Below the pieces are notes generated by a model. That model made no database searches. It was not told the DNA's origin and was given only the letters and a program-made list of their open reading frames with translations. From Corallincola holothuriorum (lineage in GTDB: Bacteria; Pseudomonadota; Gammaproteobacteria; Enterobacterales; Neiellaceae): a stretch of DNA of 64,000 nt. How positions within the stretch are numbered: the stretch's first letter is position 1; each line of letters opens with the position of its first letter. The DNA lies in assembly GCF_003336225.1 (NCBI RefSeq), contig NZ_QPID01000007.1, forward strand, positions 124,001-188,000. Direction: 5' to 3'. Position numbers and translations under genes: made by a program. Of this stretch, positions 1 through 9,552 are shown piece after piece.

Positions 1-560
1 CCGCCACTGCCGCCCCCAAGGGAGGCAAAGTACTTGTCGTAGATAGACTGAGGATCATCATTTGGAATGATTTTATTTCCATTTTTATCAGTAAACGGAT
101 GATATTCCTTGTCCGTTTTCTGCGATGACCACAGACCCATGTGCAGATTGTTGTTCAGCGTACCGGCATTGAGTGCTTCACCAATGGCCACATCAATGGT
201 CGGCGAATACTCATGCCCGCCCGAAAACACGCCGCGACACGCCTCAGGGTGGCCCGAGCTACCGCCATGCCCAATGAAGGACAAGTTCTTAAACGCCACC
301 ATGCGATCAGCATAAGGGGCAAGAGGCAGTAATGGACTATTGGCAAGGCTGGCCTCATTTAACTGGTCACCATAGCTGTGCCAGCTATCTCGCTTACAGC
401 CGTTGGGGTAAAACACCACAATTAAGCGCTTGGCACTGTTTCCAGCTGCATGTGCTTTGCCTGCCACCAAGAACTGACTAGCAAAGGGTACCGCCATTCC
501 AGCCATAGCTAAGCCACGAAGGAACTCACGACGCTGCATCTTATTCTTTAATACGTTCAT
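1..560 (-). CDS. DUF1552 family Tat-exported protein (partial, 3' end missing)
   Basis: The reading frame starts at an ATG at 560 and runs off the left edge, so only about 186 N-terminal residues are seen. A good Shine-Dalgarno (GGAGG) lies about 8 bases upstream. The N-terminus has a twin-arginine signal (RREFLRG followed by a hydrophobic stretch and an AHA cleavage-like site near residue 39). The mature part resembles DUF1552 proteins (LIVVFYPNG, then FIGHGGSSGHPEA). In other bacteria DUF1552 genes sit directly beside DUF1592/DUF1588 cytochrome-type genes; here the gene begins 14 bp after the megaprotein that carries those domains, so the two are almost certainly cotranscribed. The biochemical role of DUF1552 is not established. 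Family assignment is from recognisable motifs and context. Confidence 0.85.
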   Translation of the reverse strand, partial: MNVLKNKMQRREFLRGLAMAGMAVPFASQFLVAGKAHAAGNSAKRLIVVFYPNGCKRDSWHSYGDQLNEASLANSPLLPLAPYADRMVAFKNLSFIGHGGSSGHPEACRGVFSGGHEYSPTIDVAIGEALNAGTLNNNLHMGLWSSQKTDKEYHPFTDKNGNKIIPNDDPQSIYDKYFASLGGGSG

Positions 561-574
561 CTTTGTCGCCTCCG

Positions 575-3500
575 TTACTTACGCAGTATGTAGTTTTGAG
601 TTTGGGTCATATCAACCATCAACTCGAGAATAGAGCGTTCACTGTCAGCCTGCTTGAACTGGTCGCCAAACACCTGCAAGGTACAGCTATCATCTCGTTC
701 TTCGCGCTGCCCCCGTGTTGCTCTATACCACTGCCGCGCAAAACACGCTTTACCATGTCGACTATCAGCAATCAGGCCTGATAGCTCAGTCATACTGCTG
801 AAGTTGTAGATAGGGTCTGATGCGGTCAGGAAAGTTTCGGCGGATGCCAAACTACCAATGTAGCCACTCGCATCGACAGGCTTAACCGTACCATCGGCTG
901 TCGTTTCGGTCGTTCTGAACAAGCCACGATTATCATAGCTTTCCAAACCAAAACCGATGCCATCTATGTACTGGTGACACGCTGCACAAGGCTCCTGAAT
1001 GTGGGTCTCGAAGCGTTCGCGTACCGTCTTCGATGGATCCGTTACAGGTTTAAGCTCTGCGCCCACAGGTGGTGGCGGGAAGTCCTGACACATTAAGTTG
1101 CGACGAACAAACAGACCACGTTTGACCGGGTGAGTCGCCTCACCGTTAGCAGATGCGGCCAGCGTAAAGGCATGCCCCAAGATACCTGCCCTATCTGAGT
1201 TATCACCGGTATAGGTCACTTTCTGCCAACCATTGCCGCCAGGCCAAGAGAGGCCATAATGCGCGGCCAGTTCTTGGTTCATATAACTGTAATCAGCCGT
1301 CATCAGCTCGTTATAAGAGCCGCCGCTAAATACAATTTCACGAACAAAGTGATGAGTCTCTTCACGCATCGACTCCTTCAGAGATTCACTCACCTGACCG
1401 TCGATCTCACGGTTGGTGCCTAACCAGCCTTCAATAAAGCGATCAAAAGCCAACTTCGCTTTATCATCAGCCAGTAAACGCTCCACCTGAACCTGGATCT
1501 GACTTGAACTGCTTAGCTGACCGGCATCGGCAGCACTCATCAATGTTGCGTCAGGTGTCGTTGCCCAGAAGGTATAACTCAGTAATCCGGCAACTTCATA
1601 ATCAGTCAACTCAAAGAAACCGTCGCGGTCACCCGAAGTAATCTCTTCACCCACCTCAGAGCGATACAGCATCAGTGGTGACGAGAAGATACCTGTCAAC
1701 AGTCCTTTATCGCCCTCCGCTGAGTGCAGAGATTTCAATTGCGCAAACTCAGTGGCAGTCAAAGGACGACGGAAAGCGCGTTTACCGAAACTATTGATAA
1801 TACAGTCAGTTTCACCACTACATCCTGGTGCCAAGTCATTCAAGCTAGTCACCATATCAGCAGCCAGTTCGGCGGCATCTAGGTAGCCCGATACATGCTC
1901 GTTAGTAAACACAGCATTGGCGTCAGTTTTGAAACCATTGACGGCAATATCTTGCGGCACTGAGTCCGTCACATTGATGTCGTTAGTCAAACCTAACAGG
2001 TCACGAATTGAGTTGTTGTACTCATAAGCGGTGAGCAGACGGAATCCGCGATCAGGTGGCACCATGTCATTCAGACTATCGGCATCACAAAGTTCATCAG
2101 GCACCTTATATGCTTCTTCAAACACCATGGCGGCCACTTCTGTTGCACAGTCGCCGACACAGGCACCAACATTCCCTTTCGGCATGCTCACTTCGATATA
2201 ATCAGCCAGGTCTTCCAGCGTCATACGGCTAGCGATATTGATTAGATTTGGATAACCACCACCTTCAGAGCCGTGGCAACTTGCGCACATCGCTTGATAT
2301 TGCTCCCGACCTGCTTTGTGAGTGTCTTCGATGCTCTCAAATACAGCCAACAACGTAAGAGAGACCGTATCTTCGATAACTAACTTGGTTGCCGCACTGT
2401 TTGGATCGAGCAGCAATGCAATGCCAGTACCTTCCCAGCCAGAGAAACGCTGCCCTGGGCCTGCGTCGATTGCCACAATATCAGCCACGGTGCCAGGAAC
2501 GAACAGCTTACTGGTCAGATTGACCGTGCTACCCGGCAGACTGATACGGCCATTTTGCACCTGCACTTGTGTACCGGCAGGTGCGCCATCAACTTCAGGT
2601 GCTTGTGCTAACCAAGCATTGTCGGCAAACCACACGTTGGTTGAACCGCGGGTCAGCACCAAGTTGTCAGTCTGACACTCTGCACTGCCACAGTTGAAGA
2701 TCAGGTTGACGTTATTGCTGCCGCCGAAGAACTCCTCTTTAATCAGCTGACGCTTCCACAAGCCGCCGTACTCTGGCGCCGCTTCCATACTGGTGCCAGG
2801 CCAATCGCCCAAGCCTTTGGTTTCGCCACCTTGCGGGCCGTACCAGGTATACATGCTGGCTTCAGCCCAATCCCCTGGCTGTTGGAAGTAGACATAAAAG
2901 CCTTCGCCCTGATTTACCACATCAACCGACGTTTCATCGCCCTCAAGGGTGGTGATGGTCAAGGTCGTAGTACCGGCAACACTGCCGCCAGTCACTAAAC
3001 CAGATGCATCCACAGTGGCAATGTTAGTATCAGCAATGCTCCAGGTGACGTCATAGGTGATACCGTCACGGCTATCCGCTGTTTCGCCAACAGCAACCAG
3101 CTGCTGCGTACCACCGGCGAGCAACGTAACAGCACCCGGTACTATGGTTAACGCGTCGTATATACCACTGCTACCGGACTTGGTTGATACGCTACTAAAT
3201 ACCGCTGGCGAGCTGCCTTCGGCATTATTCGCCACAAGTTGATAATAGTAAGCGGTGTCAGCTATCAAGCCTGAATCAACATGGCTAATGGTATCGCTTT
3301 CCAGCTCAACGAGTAGCTCCCAAGTATCGTTTGGCTGCAGACGACGATAGAGCAGATAGTTGCTTTCATCATCGGCATTATCATTCCAGGTCAGGCTGAT
3401 TGCCGACGTGGAAAGCGCCAGTGCAGAGAAGTGAGTCGGTTTCGCTGGGCCGTTACCGACTACCAAGGTGATGCTGTCCGAAGCGCCACCGACAGTCGCC

Positions 3501-6500
3501 ATCAAGGTCACTTCACCTTGAGCTAAGGTAGTCAATTGCAAGCTAGCAGCAGAAAATCCACTCACATCAAGAATCGATGGATCACTGGAGTTCCAAATAA
3601 CTGAGCCCGTTACCGGTGCGGTAAAGCCATTGTCGAACAGGTCGGATACCGACAGACTGACCGTCGCCCCGAGCTCTGGCGTCAATGAAGAGACATTGAG
3701 CTGCAAGCCGGTCACAATCGCATTCTGTGCTGATATCCATTGATCAAAAAGGCTCAATGCCAGCGGATTGGTATATTTCGAGCCTTTCGGCATACGGTTG
3801 CCATCCGTGGTCTGGAATACATACACCACACTGTTTTCCGGGTGGAATGGATCAACCCGGAATAGATCACCACTGGTGGCCACACCAACGATATTTTTGG
3901 CACCGATCGGCGTCTCATATCGCAAGTCCATAAAGCCTTCGCTTTGGTGGCAATGGGCACAGTTTGTATCCATGTAGGTGTAAGCGCGTTCGTTTACATC
4001 TTCACTGGTATCAGCAGGATCGACATAAGCAGGATACGACGCAGGCCCAGAGATATTCTGATCAAACATACCGATGAAATTAAGTGTACGTAACTGGTTA
4101 TCGAGCATGTTTGGATACTGCATATCGCCATTTAGCTGGCGGGTAAACATCGCCAACGGCTCTTTGCTTCCGTTACCCACATGACAGCTGGCACATTCGT
4201 TACCCGTACGGATCACACGCTCGCGACTCACCAACGCGCCATCTACCCACTCTGTCACATTGATAGTTTCAAACTCAGCCACCAGATCAGCATCAGTATA
4301 GGATTCATTCCACTTGTAGTTCGCCGCTTCCCAGCCGGCTTCTTGCTTAAACAGCACCGCGGTATTCAATGGGCGAGTGTTGCCATCAGCATCAATGGTC
4401 ACTTCAATCTGCTTAACCAAAACCGTACCCACCGGGAATGTCCAGTTACCATCATCGGAGAAGCCGATAACCTGGTCGTTTGGTATCGCCATATAGTGAC
4501 GAACAATCGAGCCATCGAACCAAGCATCGGAGTTCAGTTCATAAGCGACGACGCCAGAGACAGGGATACGCTGCGCCAGGTCACTAAAGATACCTGTCTG
4601 GGACAGCTTAGCTGGCACCACGGCTTGCTCAATATTTTGATCAACCGCTTTATAGATGCGCGAGCTACCATCACCAAATTCAACGCCGTAAGTGGTAATG
4701 AATAGGTCTGAACCATCAAGGCCAGTACCAAACGAGGCGATGTTCTCAGGGAAGGCATCAGACAACACAACTTTCTCTTCACCTTCAGCGATCGACCAGA
4801 TCAACTTCGAGTTGTAGTCACCAAAGATAAAGCGACCATTCAGTCCTGGGAGGTTACTGCCACGGTAGACAAAACCACCGATAATCGAAGAGCTGCCGGT
4901 GTGATAGAAACCGCCAACCGGTGGCACAAAATCACTATTACAGTCGAGATTAGATGTACCGTCGCCACCAAGCGCACCGCGGTTAATCACACCTTCACAG
5001 ATCGGCCAGCCATAGTTTTGACCCGGCTGAATAATGTTGACCTCTTCATAACCCTGTTGACCCACTTCAGTTTCCCATAGGGTATATGGCGCAACAGTAT
5101 CAAACGCCCAGCGCCATGGATTACGGTGACCATAGCTCCAGATCTCATCCAGCACGTTGGGATCACCCACAAATGGGTTATCTCCAGGTACACGGTAGTA
5201 TTTACCCGCCTCTGGGGTATCCAATACTTCGATACGGATGATAGAGCCGCGCAGATTATCCGTTTCCTGTGGACTGTTATTAGTACGCGGATCTTCTGGG
5301 AATGACTGTGTGGCACTGTGGCCATACGCGCCATCACCAATACTCAGGTATAAGTAACCTTCAGTTGGATGGAACTGCAGCATGCCACCTTTATGGTCAG
5401 GGCCGAACTGCGGCACACGCAATACTTCAGCTTTTGATCCAGCAATAGCCGCCGTCGGATTAGCTGGATTGTCCATGGTCCAACGCTCTAAAATCGCATC
5501 ACCATAAACACCACCATCACTAGAATCATCATTCAGACCATAGTTGTAATAAACATAGAAATAGCCGTTGTTAGCAAAGTCGGGATCAAATGCTAAACCA
5601 AGCAAACCCTGCTCATGGTTATCACGCACAACACCACGTATGTCGAGTACGGTTTTCACCTCCAGCTGTGTCACATCTTCCCTATTAGGAAAGGCATAAA
5701 CACGGCCAGGCTTATCGACGACATAAAGTAGATCGTTGAAGCCGTCATGCAGCACCAACACGGCGGCACCGAATAAGCCCTCTAGGTTAGGAAAAGCATT
5801 TTCAAAACCGTAGTTTCCGTTTGACACCTGACCTGAGGTCGGGAAGTTCAACGGCGCCGCTAACAAAGGACGGGAAGCCAAACCATAACCACTGTCCACA
5901 ACTGAAATAGTAAAGCTATCAGTCGCTGTCCTACCGTCTGTCGCCGTGACGGTAAGGGTGACCGAGAGATCACCTTCATTCGTCAAAGCTGGGGTCGTCA
6001 CCTGCGCACCATTCAAAGTACCCCAGGCAGAAGACGTCCAGGCGTAGCTGGCAATGTCACCGACGGAACCATCAGCGGAAAGTGTCACCGTGCCATTGAC
6101 ATTGACAGTGCGATCTCCGCCCCCGTTTGCTGACAATGGCGAGGGCACACCACACGCCTCTTCCGTCATCCACTCACCCTGCTTGTAGCAGTTATTGGCG
6201 CCAGTAAATACTTGGTCGGTGGTTTGATTGTTGCCTGCGTCACTAAAGATGACGTTACTGCTAACCGCTGCGGCTGAGATATCCAAGAAATACAAGTTAT
6301 CGCCAAACTCGGTTAACGCTTTACCTGGCCAACCATCACTGACAACTGAACCAGCTGGTGTTTCATTCCAGGTATATGCCGTCGGAGTTGCCCAGCCATC
6401 TGCGTTATAAAAGTAGATGGCACGCCCTTCGGGATAGTTGTAATCCTTAGGTTGACCAAATTCACACTGCTCCATGGTTACCCAGGCACCATCTTGATAA

Positions 6501-9055
6501 CAGGGCGCTTCATGGGTGAAGGTTTGGTCCAATGTTTGATTAGCGCCGCTATTACTAAACACCACACCGACAGACTCGACATGGGTACCAAAGTCATGGC
6601 TGTACCAATCGCCACCTTCACTGGCCAAGGTAACACCAGGCCAAGCCGTATCAGCGACCGATGCTACAGGTACCGCATCGAACAGATGTGCCGTTGGCGT
6701 ATTGAAGCCTAAACTGTTCTTAAAATAGAGAGTTGAGTTGTCATTCATAGGCACAGTAATCACGGTCACGGTAACCTGTGTGGTCGCCGTTAGCCCGTCA
6801 TTATCTGTCACCGTCAAGGTCACCACATAGGTACCTGCGGTATCGTAGATCCGGCTGGTTGTTTCGCCAGTTAAAGTGTTACTCCACGCCCAAGAGACAA
6901 TGTCGCCATCACTATCATAAGACGCTGAACCATCAAAATTGGCCGTATCGCCAGCGTAAATAGTGATATCCGCGCCGGCATCTGCGATAGGCGCAATTTT
7001 CGGCACAACAATTTTGAAGTTACACGCCTCTAATGTGCTCCAGGCACCATTTTGATAGCAGCCCTGGCCGGTAGAATTAAGTTCTGCTCCTTGATTGGCA
7101 CCGCTATCACTAAAGATCACATTAACGCTGGAGAGCTCGACAGCGAAATCGTGACAGTAGTAGTCACCCAGCGCCACCATGGTTGCACCCGGCCAATCAC
7201 TCGCGGCAAGAGAACCCGCAGGAGCTGCCGCCCAGTAATGGACAGTTGGCGTATTAAAACCAGCCTCATTGTCATAACAGATGCTATTCGCTGCGATATC
7301 GATAGGATCGGGAGCGACAATGACCGTTTGCTTAGTTGCAGAGATCGCCTGCGTCGCATCATTGAAAGTCACTAAGTAATCACCAGCACCTTCGGTGATC
7401 AGGAAGTCTTCAACAGGATACGCCTCTGTCCAATCTGCAAAACGGGTGATCTTAAAACGTGGGTTATCGGCAGCAAAAGTGGCGTTAACTTCCCACAGTC
7501 CGGTCTCACTATTTTGTGCCAGCGCCGTTGTAGCCCAGCCATTGCTGGTGCCACGAAGGTAAGCATTGTCCCAGTTAAAGCCACCACAATCGGTACAAAT
7601 ACCTGTTGAGCTTGCGCCAACATGGATCGCCGACGCAGTAAAGGCTGCCACAGTGAAACTCGCATTCCCTGCCGCATCAACAGTGATCTCGGTACCGTCA
7701 CACTGCCCTGTATCCTTATCGAAATCACTATTCACTACATCACAATAAGTGCCAGCAGCCATGCCAGTAGCAAAGCTCTGGTTGATAACGCCTGCTTCAC
7801 GGTTAATTACCACAAAGCCTTTGCCGCTGCGGCCAAAAGCGATCTGATTTCCGCCATTGTCCCACCAGTTACTCACAGCAGAGCCAGCAGTAAAGTTACG
7901 GAACGACACCATATTGGCGATCGGACGCCAGCGGTGTTCACACTTCCACTGATCCGCAAAACAGTTGAGGTTGTTGCCGTCATGTACCGGAACTCCCGGC
8001 GGTCCCATGTCGGTTTGCACCTTGTCATTAATGTCACCGAACTGGTAACTGGACATCACTTTTGGATAGCCGTAAGGCCAGGCCAACATGTAGACGTTAG
8101 CGAGATCGTAAAGCGCGCCATCTTTAAAAGTCAGTACATTGGCACCGCCCGCCCCATGGCCACGCTGATTATCGTGGTTATCGGTAAAGACCACGGCTTT
8201 ATCGTCGGCCATAAAGCCCCAAGGGCTACCAAAATTGGCTAACCAACTGAGTTGGCCATTCTTAAAGGTATCGCCGATTTTCGCTGAATACTGGAACTCA
8301 GTGACATCAGCAAAGCCGGTGTATTCATCGCGGCTGATTTTCTCACCGCCGAGATCAATCACTTCCTGGAAGATATAAACCGGCGCACTCAGCTTCGCTT
8401 GGATCGCCTCAACATCGGCGGGCTCCATATGCTTCGCGGCATCAATACGAAAGCCGGTCACACCCAAGCTGATCATCTCGTTCATGTAACCAGCAATAGT
8501 ATTCCGAACGTCTTCCCGTTCAGTGGCTAAATCAGGCAGGCCAGGAATAGAGCAATTACGTACCCGCCATGCGTTGGTACCGTAATCCTCAGGGGTGATA
8601 TCACAATTGTTTTGGTGCATCTGCGCTGCACCATAATCAGGATAAGTATTAGGCGAGCTGAAGCTACTGCCAGCGGTGCCTGTACCACCGCCGCCGGCCA
8701 TATGGTTAACCACCGCATCAACGTATATTTCGACACCAACCGCACTACAACGGTTTATCATGTCGATAAATTCAGCCCGTGTACCACTACGACTGTTGTC
8801 TATCTTGTAGCTTACAGGCTGATAACGCGTCCACCAGGCATCGCCCTGTACATGCTCATTCGGTGGAGAAACTTGAACCGCCGAAAATCCTTTCGGTCCC
8901 AATTCCTCTTCACATTCAATAGCAATATCCTTCCATTGCCACTCGAAAAGATGCACGAAAGCGGTTCGCGGCTCAGCAGCTGCTTGAGCTGAGATGCTCA
9001 AGACGCTTGCGCCTACGACGCCAATCAGGCTTTGCCTTATGGTTTTTGGTAACAC
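575..9055 (-). CDS. Giant secreted alpha-amylase / glucose-sorbosone dehydrogenase / multihaem DUF1592-type fusion protein (2826 aa)
   Basis: GTG start at 9055 with AGGAGG 7 bases upstream. Residues 1-28 are a Sec signal peptide. A GH13 alpha-amylase (about 30-475) has the region DAVVNH (113-118), the likely nucleophile D205 in GFRIDAAKH, acid/base E231 and D295 in TDNHDNQRGHG. Next come a beta-sandwich module (about 485-575), CBM26-like starch-binding modules (about 590-682, 775-865, 877-970 and 2050-2145), two PKD/Ig-like modules, and a PQQ-dependent sugar dehydrogenase-like (GSDH) propeller (about 1058-1460, with EQGLLGLAFDPDF and IGDGAYGH). Then follow CASCH near 1620, CAHCH near 1699, Ig/Fn3 modules, a cytochrome c with CASCH near 2256, and DUF1587, DUF1595, DUF1592, DUF1588 and DUF1585 with CAACH near 2690. 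All in one uninterrupted frame. Inferred role: extracellular or periplasmic starch hydrolysis coupled to sugar oxidation, with haems passing electrons on. Confidence 0.9.
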   Translation of the reverse strand: MLPKTIRQSLIGVVGASVLSISAQAAAEPRTAFVHLFEWQWKDIAIECEEELGPKGFSAVQVSPPNEHVQGDAWWTRYQPVSYKIDNSRSGTRAEFIDMINRCSAVGVEIYVDAVVNHMAGGGGTGTAGSSFSSPNTYPDYGAAQMHQNNCDITPEDYGTNAWRVRNCSIPGLPDLATEREDVRNTIAGYMNEMISLGVTGFRIDAAKHMEPADVEAIQAKLSAPVYIFQEVIDLGGEKISRDEYTGFADVTEFQYSAKIGDTFKNGQLSWLANFGSPWGFMADDKAVVFTDNHDNQRGHGAGGANVLTFKDGALYDLANVYMLAWPYGYPKVMSSYQFGDINDKVQTDMGPPGVPVHDGNNLNCFADQWKCEHRWRPIANMVSFRNFTAGSAVSNWWDNGGNQIAFGRSGKGFVVINREAGVINQSFATGMAAGTYCDVVNSDFDKDTGQCDGTEITVDAAGNASFTVAAFTASAIHVGASSTGICTDCGGFNWDNAYLRGTSNGWATTALAQNSETGLWEVNATFAADNPRFKITRFADWTEAYPVEDFLITEGAGDYLVTFNDATQAISATKQTVIVAPDPIDIAANSICYDNEAGFNTPTVHYWAAAPAGSLAASDWPGATMVALGDYYCHDFAVELSSVNVIFSDSGANQGAELNSTGQGCYQNGAWSTLEACNFKIVVPKIAPIADAGADITIYAGDTANFDGSASYDSDGDIVSWAWSNTLTGETTSRIYDTAGTYVVTLTVTDNDGLTATTQVTVTVITVPMNDNSTLYFKNSLGFNTPTAHLFDAVPVASVADTAWPGVTLASEGGDWYSHDFGTHVESVGVVFSNSGANQTLDQTFTHEAPCYQDGAWVTMEQCEFGQPKDYNYPEGRAIYFYNADGWATPTAYTWNETPAGSVVSDGWPGKALTEFGDNLYFLDISAAAVSSNVIFSDAGNNQTTDQVFTGANNCYKQGEWMTEEACGVPSPLSANGGGDRTVNVNGTVTLSADGSVGDIASYAWTSSAWGTLNGAQVTTPALTNEGDLSVTLTVTATDGRTATDSFTISVVDSGYGLASRPLLAAPLNFPTSGQVSNGNYGFENAFPNLEGLFGAAVLVLHDGFNDLLYVVDKPGRVYAFPNREDVTQLEVKTVLDIRGVVRDNHEQGLLGLAFDPDFANNGYFYVYYNYGLNDDSSDGGVYGDAILERWTMDNPANPTAAIAGSKAEVLRVPQFGPDHKGGMLQFHPTEGYLYLSIGDGAYGHSATQSFPEDPRTNNSPQETDNLRGSIIRIEVLDTPEAGKYYRVPGDNPFVGDPNVLDEIWSYGHRNPWRWAFDTVAPYTLWETEVGQQGYEEVNIIQPGQNYGWPICEGVINRGALGGDGTSNLDCNSDFVPPVGGFYHTGSSSIIGGFVYRGSNLPGLNGRFIFGDYNSKLIWSIAEGEEKVVLSDAFPENIASFGTGLDGSDLFITTYGVEFGDGSSRIYKAVDQNIEQAVVPAKLSQTGIFSDLAQRIPVSGVVAYELNSDAWFDGSIVRHYMAIPNDQVIGFSDDGNWTFPVGTVLVKQIEVTIDADGNTRPLNTAVLFKQEAGWEAANYKWNESYTDADLVAEFETINVTEWVDGALVSRERVIRTGNECASCHVGNGSKEPLAMFTRQLNGDMQYPNMLDNQLRTLNFIGMFDQNISGPASYPAYVDPADTSEDVNERAYTYMDTNCAHCHQSEGFMDLRYETPIGAKNIVGVATSGDLFRVDPFHPENSVVYVFQTTDGNRMPKGSKYTNPLALSLFDQWISAQNAIVTGLQLNVSSLTPELGATVSLSVSDLFDNGFTAPVTGSVIWNSSDPSILDVSGFSAASLQLTTLAQGEVTLMATVGGASDSITLVVGNGPAKPTHFSALALSTSAISLTWNDNADDESNYLLYRRLQPNDTWELLVELESDTISHVDSGLIADTAYYYQLVANNAEGSSPAVFSSVSTKSGSSGIYDALTIVPGAVTLLAGGTQQLVAVGETADSRDGITYDVTWSIADTNIATVDASGLVTGGSVAGTTTLTITTLEGDETSVDVVNQGEGFYVYFQQPGDWAEASMYTWYGPQGGETKGLGDWPGTSMEAAPEYGGLWKRQLIKEEFFGGSNNVNLIFNCGSAECQTDNLVLTRGSTNVWFADNAWLAQAPEVDGAPAGTQVQVQNGRISLPGSTVNLTSKLFVPGTVADIVAIDAGPGQRFSGWEGTGIALLLDPNSAATKLVIEDTVSLTLLAVFESIEDTHKAGREQYQAMCASCHGSEGGGYPNLINIASRMTLEDLADYIEVSMPKGNVGACVGDCATEVAAMVFEEAYKVPDELCDADSLNDMVPPDRGFRLLTAYEYNNSIRDLLGLTNDINVTDSVPQDIAVNGFKTDANAVFTNEHVSGYLDAAELAADMVTSLNDLAPGCSGETDCIINSFGKRAFRRPLTATEFAQLKSLHSAEGDKGLLTGIFSSPLMLYRSEVGEEITSGDRDGFFELTDYEVAGLLSYTFWATTPDATLMSAADAGQLSSSSQIQVQVERLLADDKAKLAFDRFIEGWLGTNREIDGQVSESLKESMREETHHFVREIVFSGGSYNELMTADYSYMNQELAAHYGLSWPGGNGWQKVTYTGDNSDRAGILGHAFTLAASANGEATHPVKRGLFVRRNLMCQDFPPPPVGAELKPVTDPSKTVRERFETHIQEPCAACHQYIDGIGFGLESYDNRGLFRTTETTADGTVKPVDASGYIGSLASAETFLTASDPIYNFSSMTELSGLIADSRHGKACFARQWYRATRGQREERDDSCTLQVFGDQFKQADSERSILELMVDMTQTQNYILRK

Positions 9056-9143
9056 GGCTGCCTCCTAGCCAAGGTAGCTCAGCCAGGAAGCGGTCCCCAT
9101 TGGCTAGAGCTTTGTAAGGTACAGGATGTAAAGACGACGGCTT

Positions 9144-9159
9144 ATGTTATCGATATCTT
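9144..9159. promoter_or_regulatory. Putative GntR-type operator upstream of the amylase fusion gene
   Basis: ATGTTATCGATATCTT lies about 90 bp upstream of the amylase GTG. It matches 15 of 16 bases of the box upstream of gntK at 16189-16204. The ATGTTA half-site resembles the enterobacterial GntR box; the right half (TATCTT) is a weaker match. A GntR gene is in the same window. Binding is inferred. Confidence 0.5.
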
Positions 9160-9277
9160 TTTGTGCCGTTTTGTCTTCTCTATTGCACTGTGACGGATCA
9201 CCAGCAGTACAATTTCCACTCTATTACCGCACAAGAAAGGGGCAATCATGTAGGGTTTTTAACGGCCAATTGCATAG

Positions 9278-9297
9278 TTTGTGAGCGTTTTCACAAA
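9278..9297. promoter_or_regulatory. Putative CRP (cAMP receptor protein) binding site
   Basis: The site reads TGTGA, six bases (GCGTTT), TCACA, with flanking TT and AA that extend the dyad to TTTGTGA...TCACAAA. This is a full match to the core of the CRP consensus. It lies about 225 bp upstream of the amylase start and about 256 bp upstream of eboD, so it could serve either promoter. Catabolite control would fit the amylase. Confidence 0.6.
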
Positions 9298-9552
9298 TCT
9301 GTTACCGTTATCATTGTAATTTTAACATTCGCTGATGTTCGGCTTGTATTTAAAATCAACTGGTTAGCGAAAGATAACATTTTGACAATGGAAAAAACCT
9401 AGAAAAAACAGGTTTGCTTTTACCCAAACTCAGACTACCGTCAATTTAATGACGCTCTGTTTATGTCACTCTGTCACTCCCTTTGCCGAATAAATGAACA
9501 ATTTTTCTGCAGGACGCGGTAATAAACGATTAGAACAAACGCCGAGGCCCCG

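Larger units (their letters stand above)
9056..9552. promoter_or_regulatory. Divergent intergenic region between the amylase fusion gene and the ebo cluster
   Basis: This 497-bp gap separates two divergently transcribed units. It holds a GntR-like box close to the amylase start and a good CRP-type dyad, listed separately. A TTGACA hexamer lies near 9380, but I see no convincing -10 partner. Short open frames here have no ribosome-binding site or recognisable product. Confidence 0.6.

Noticed and set aside
4181-4705. 174-codon open frame antisense to the GSDH/cytochrome part
   Set aside because: Shadow of the real gene; composition is that of a reverse complement.
7622-8242. 206-codon open frame antisense to the amylase domain
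   Set aside because: It mirrors a well-supported GH13 coding region and has no motif or ribosome-binding site.
575-9055. Possibility that the 2826-aa protein is an assembly or frameshift fusion
   Set aside because: The frame is uninterrupted, linkers are typical low-complexity module boundaries, and a single signal peptide fits one secreted protein. Read-level proof is still lacking.
9163-9402. 79-codon open frame in the amylase/ebo intergenic region
   Set aside because: No ribosome-binding site, no recognisable product, and it overlaps the CRP-like site; regulatory DNA explains it better.
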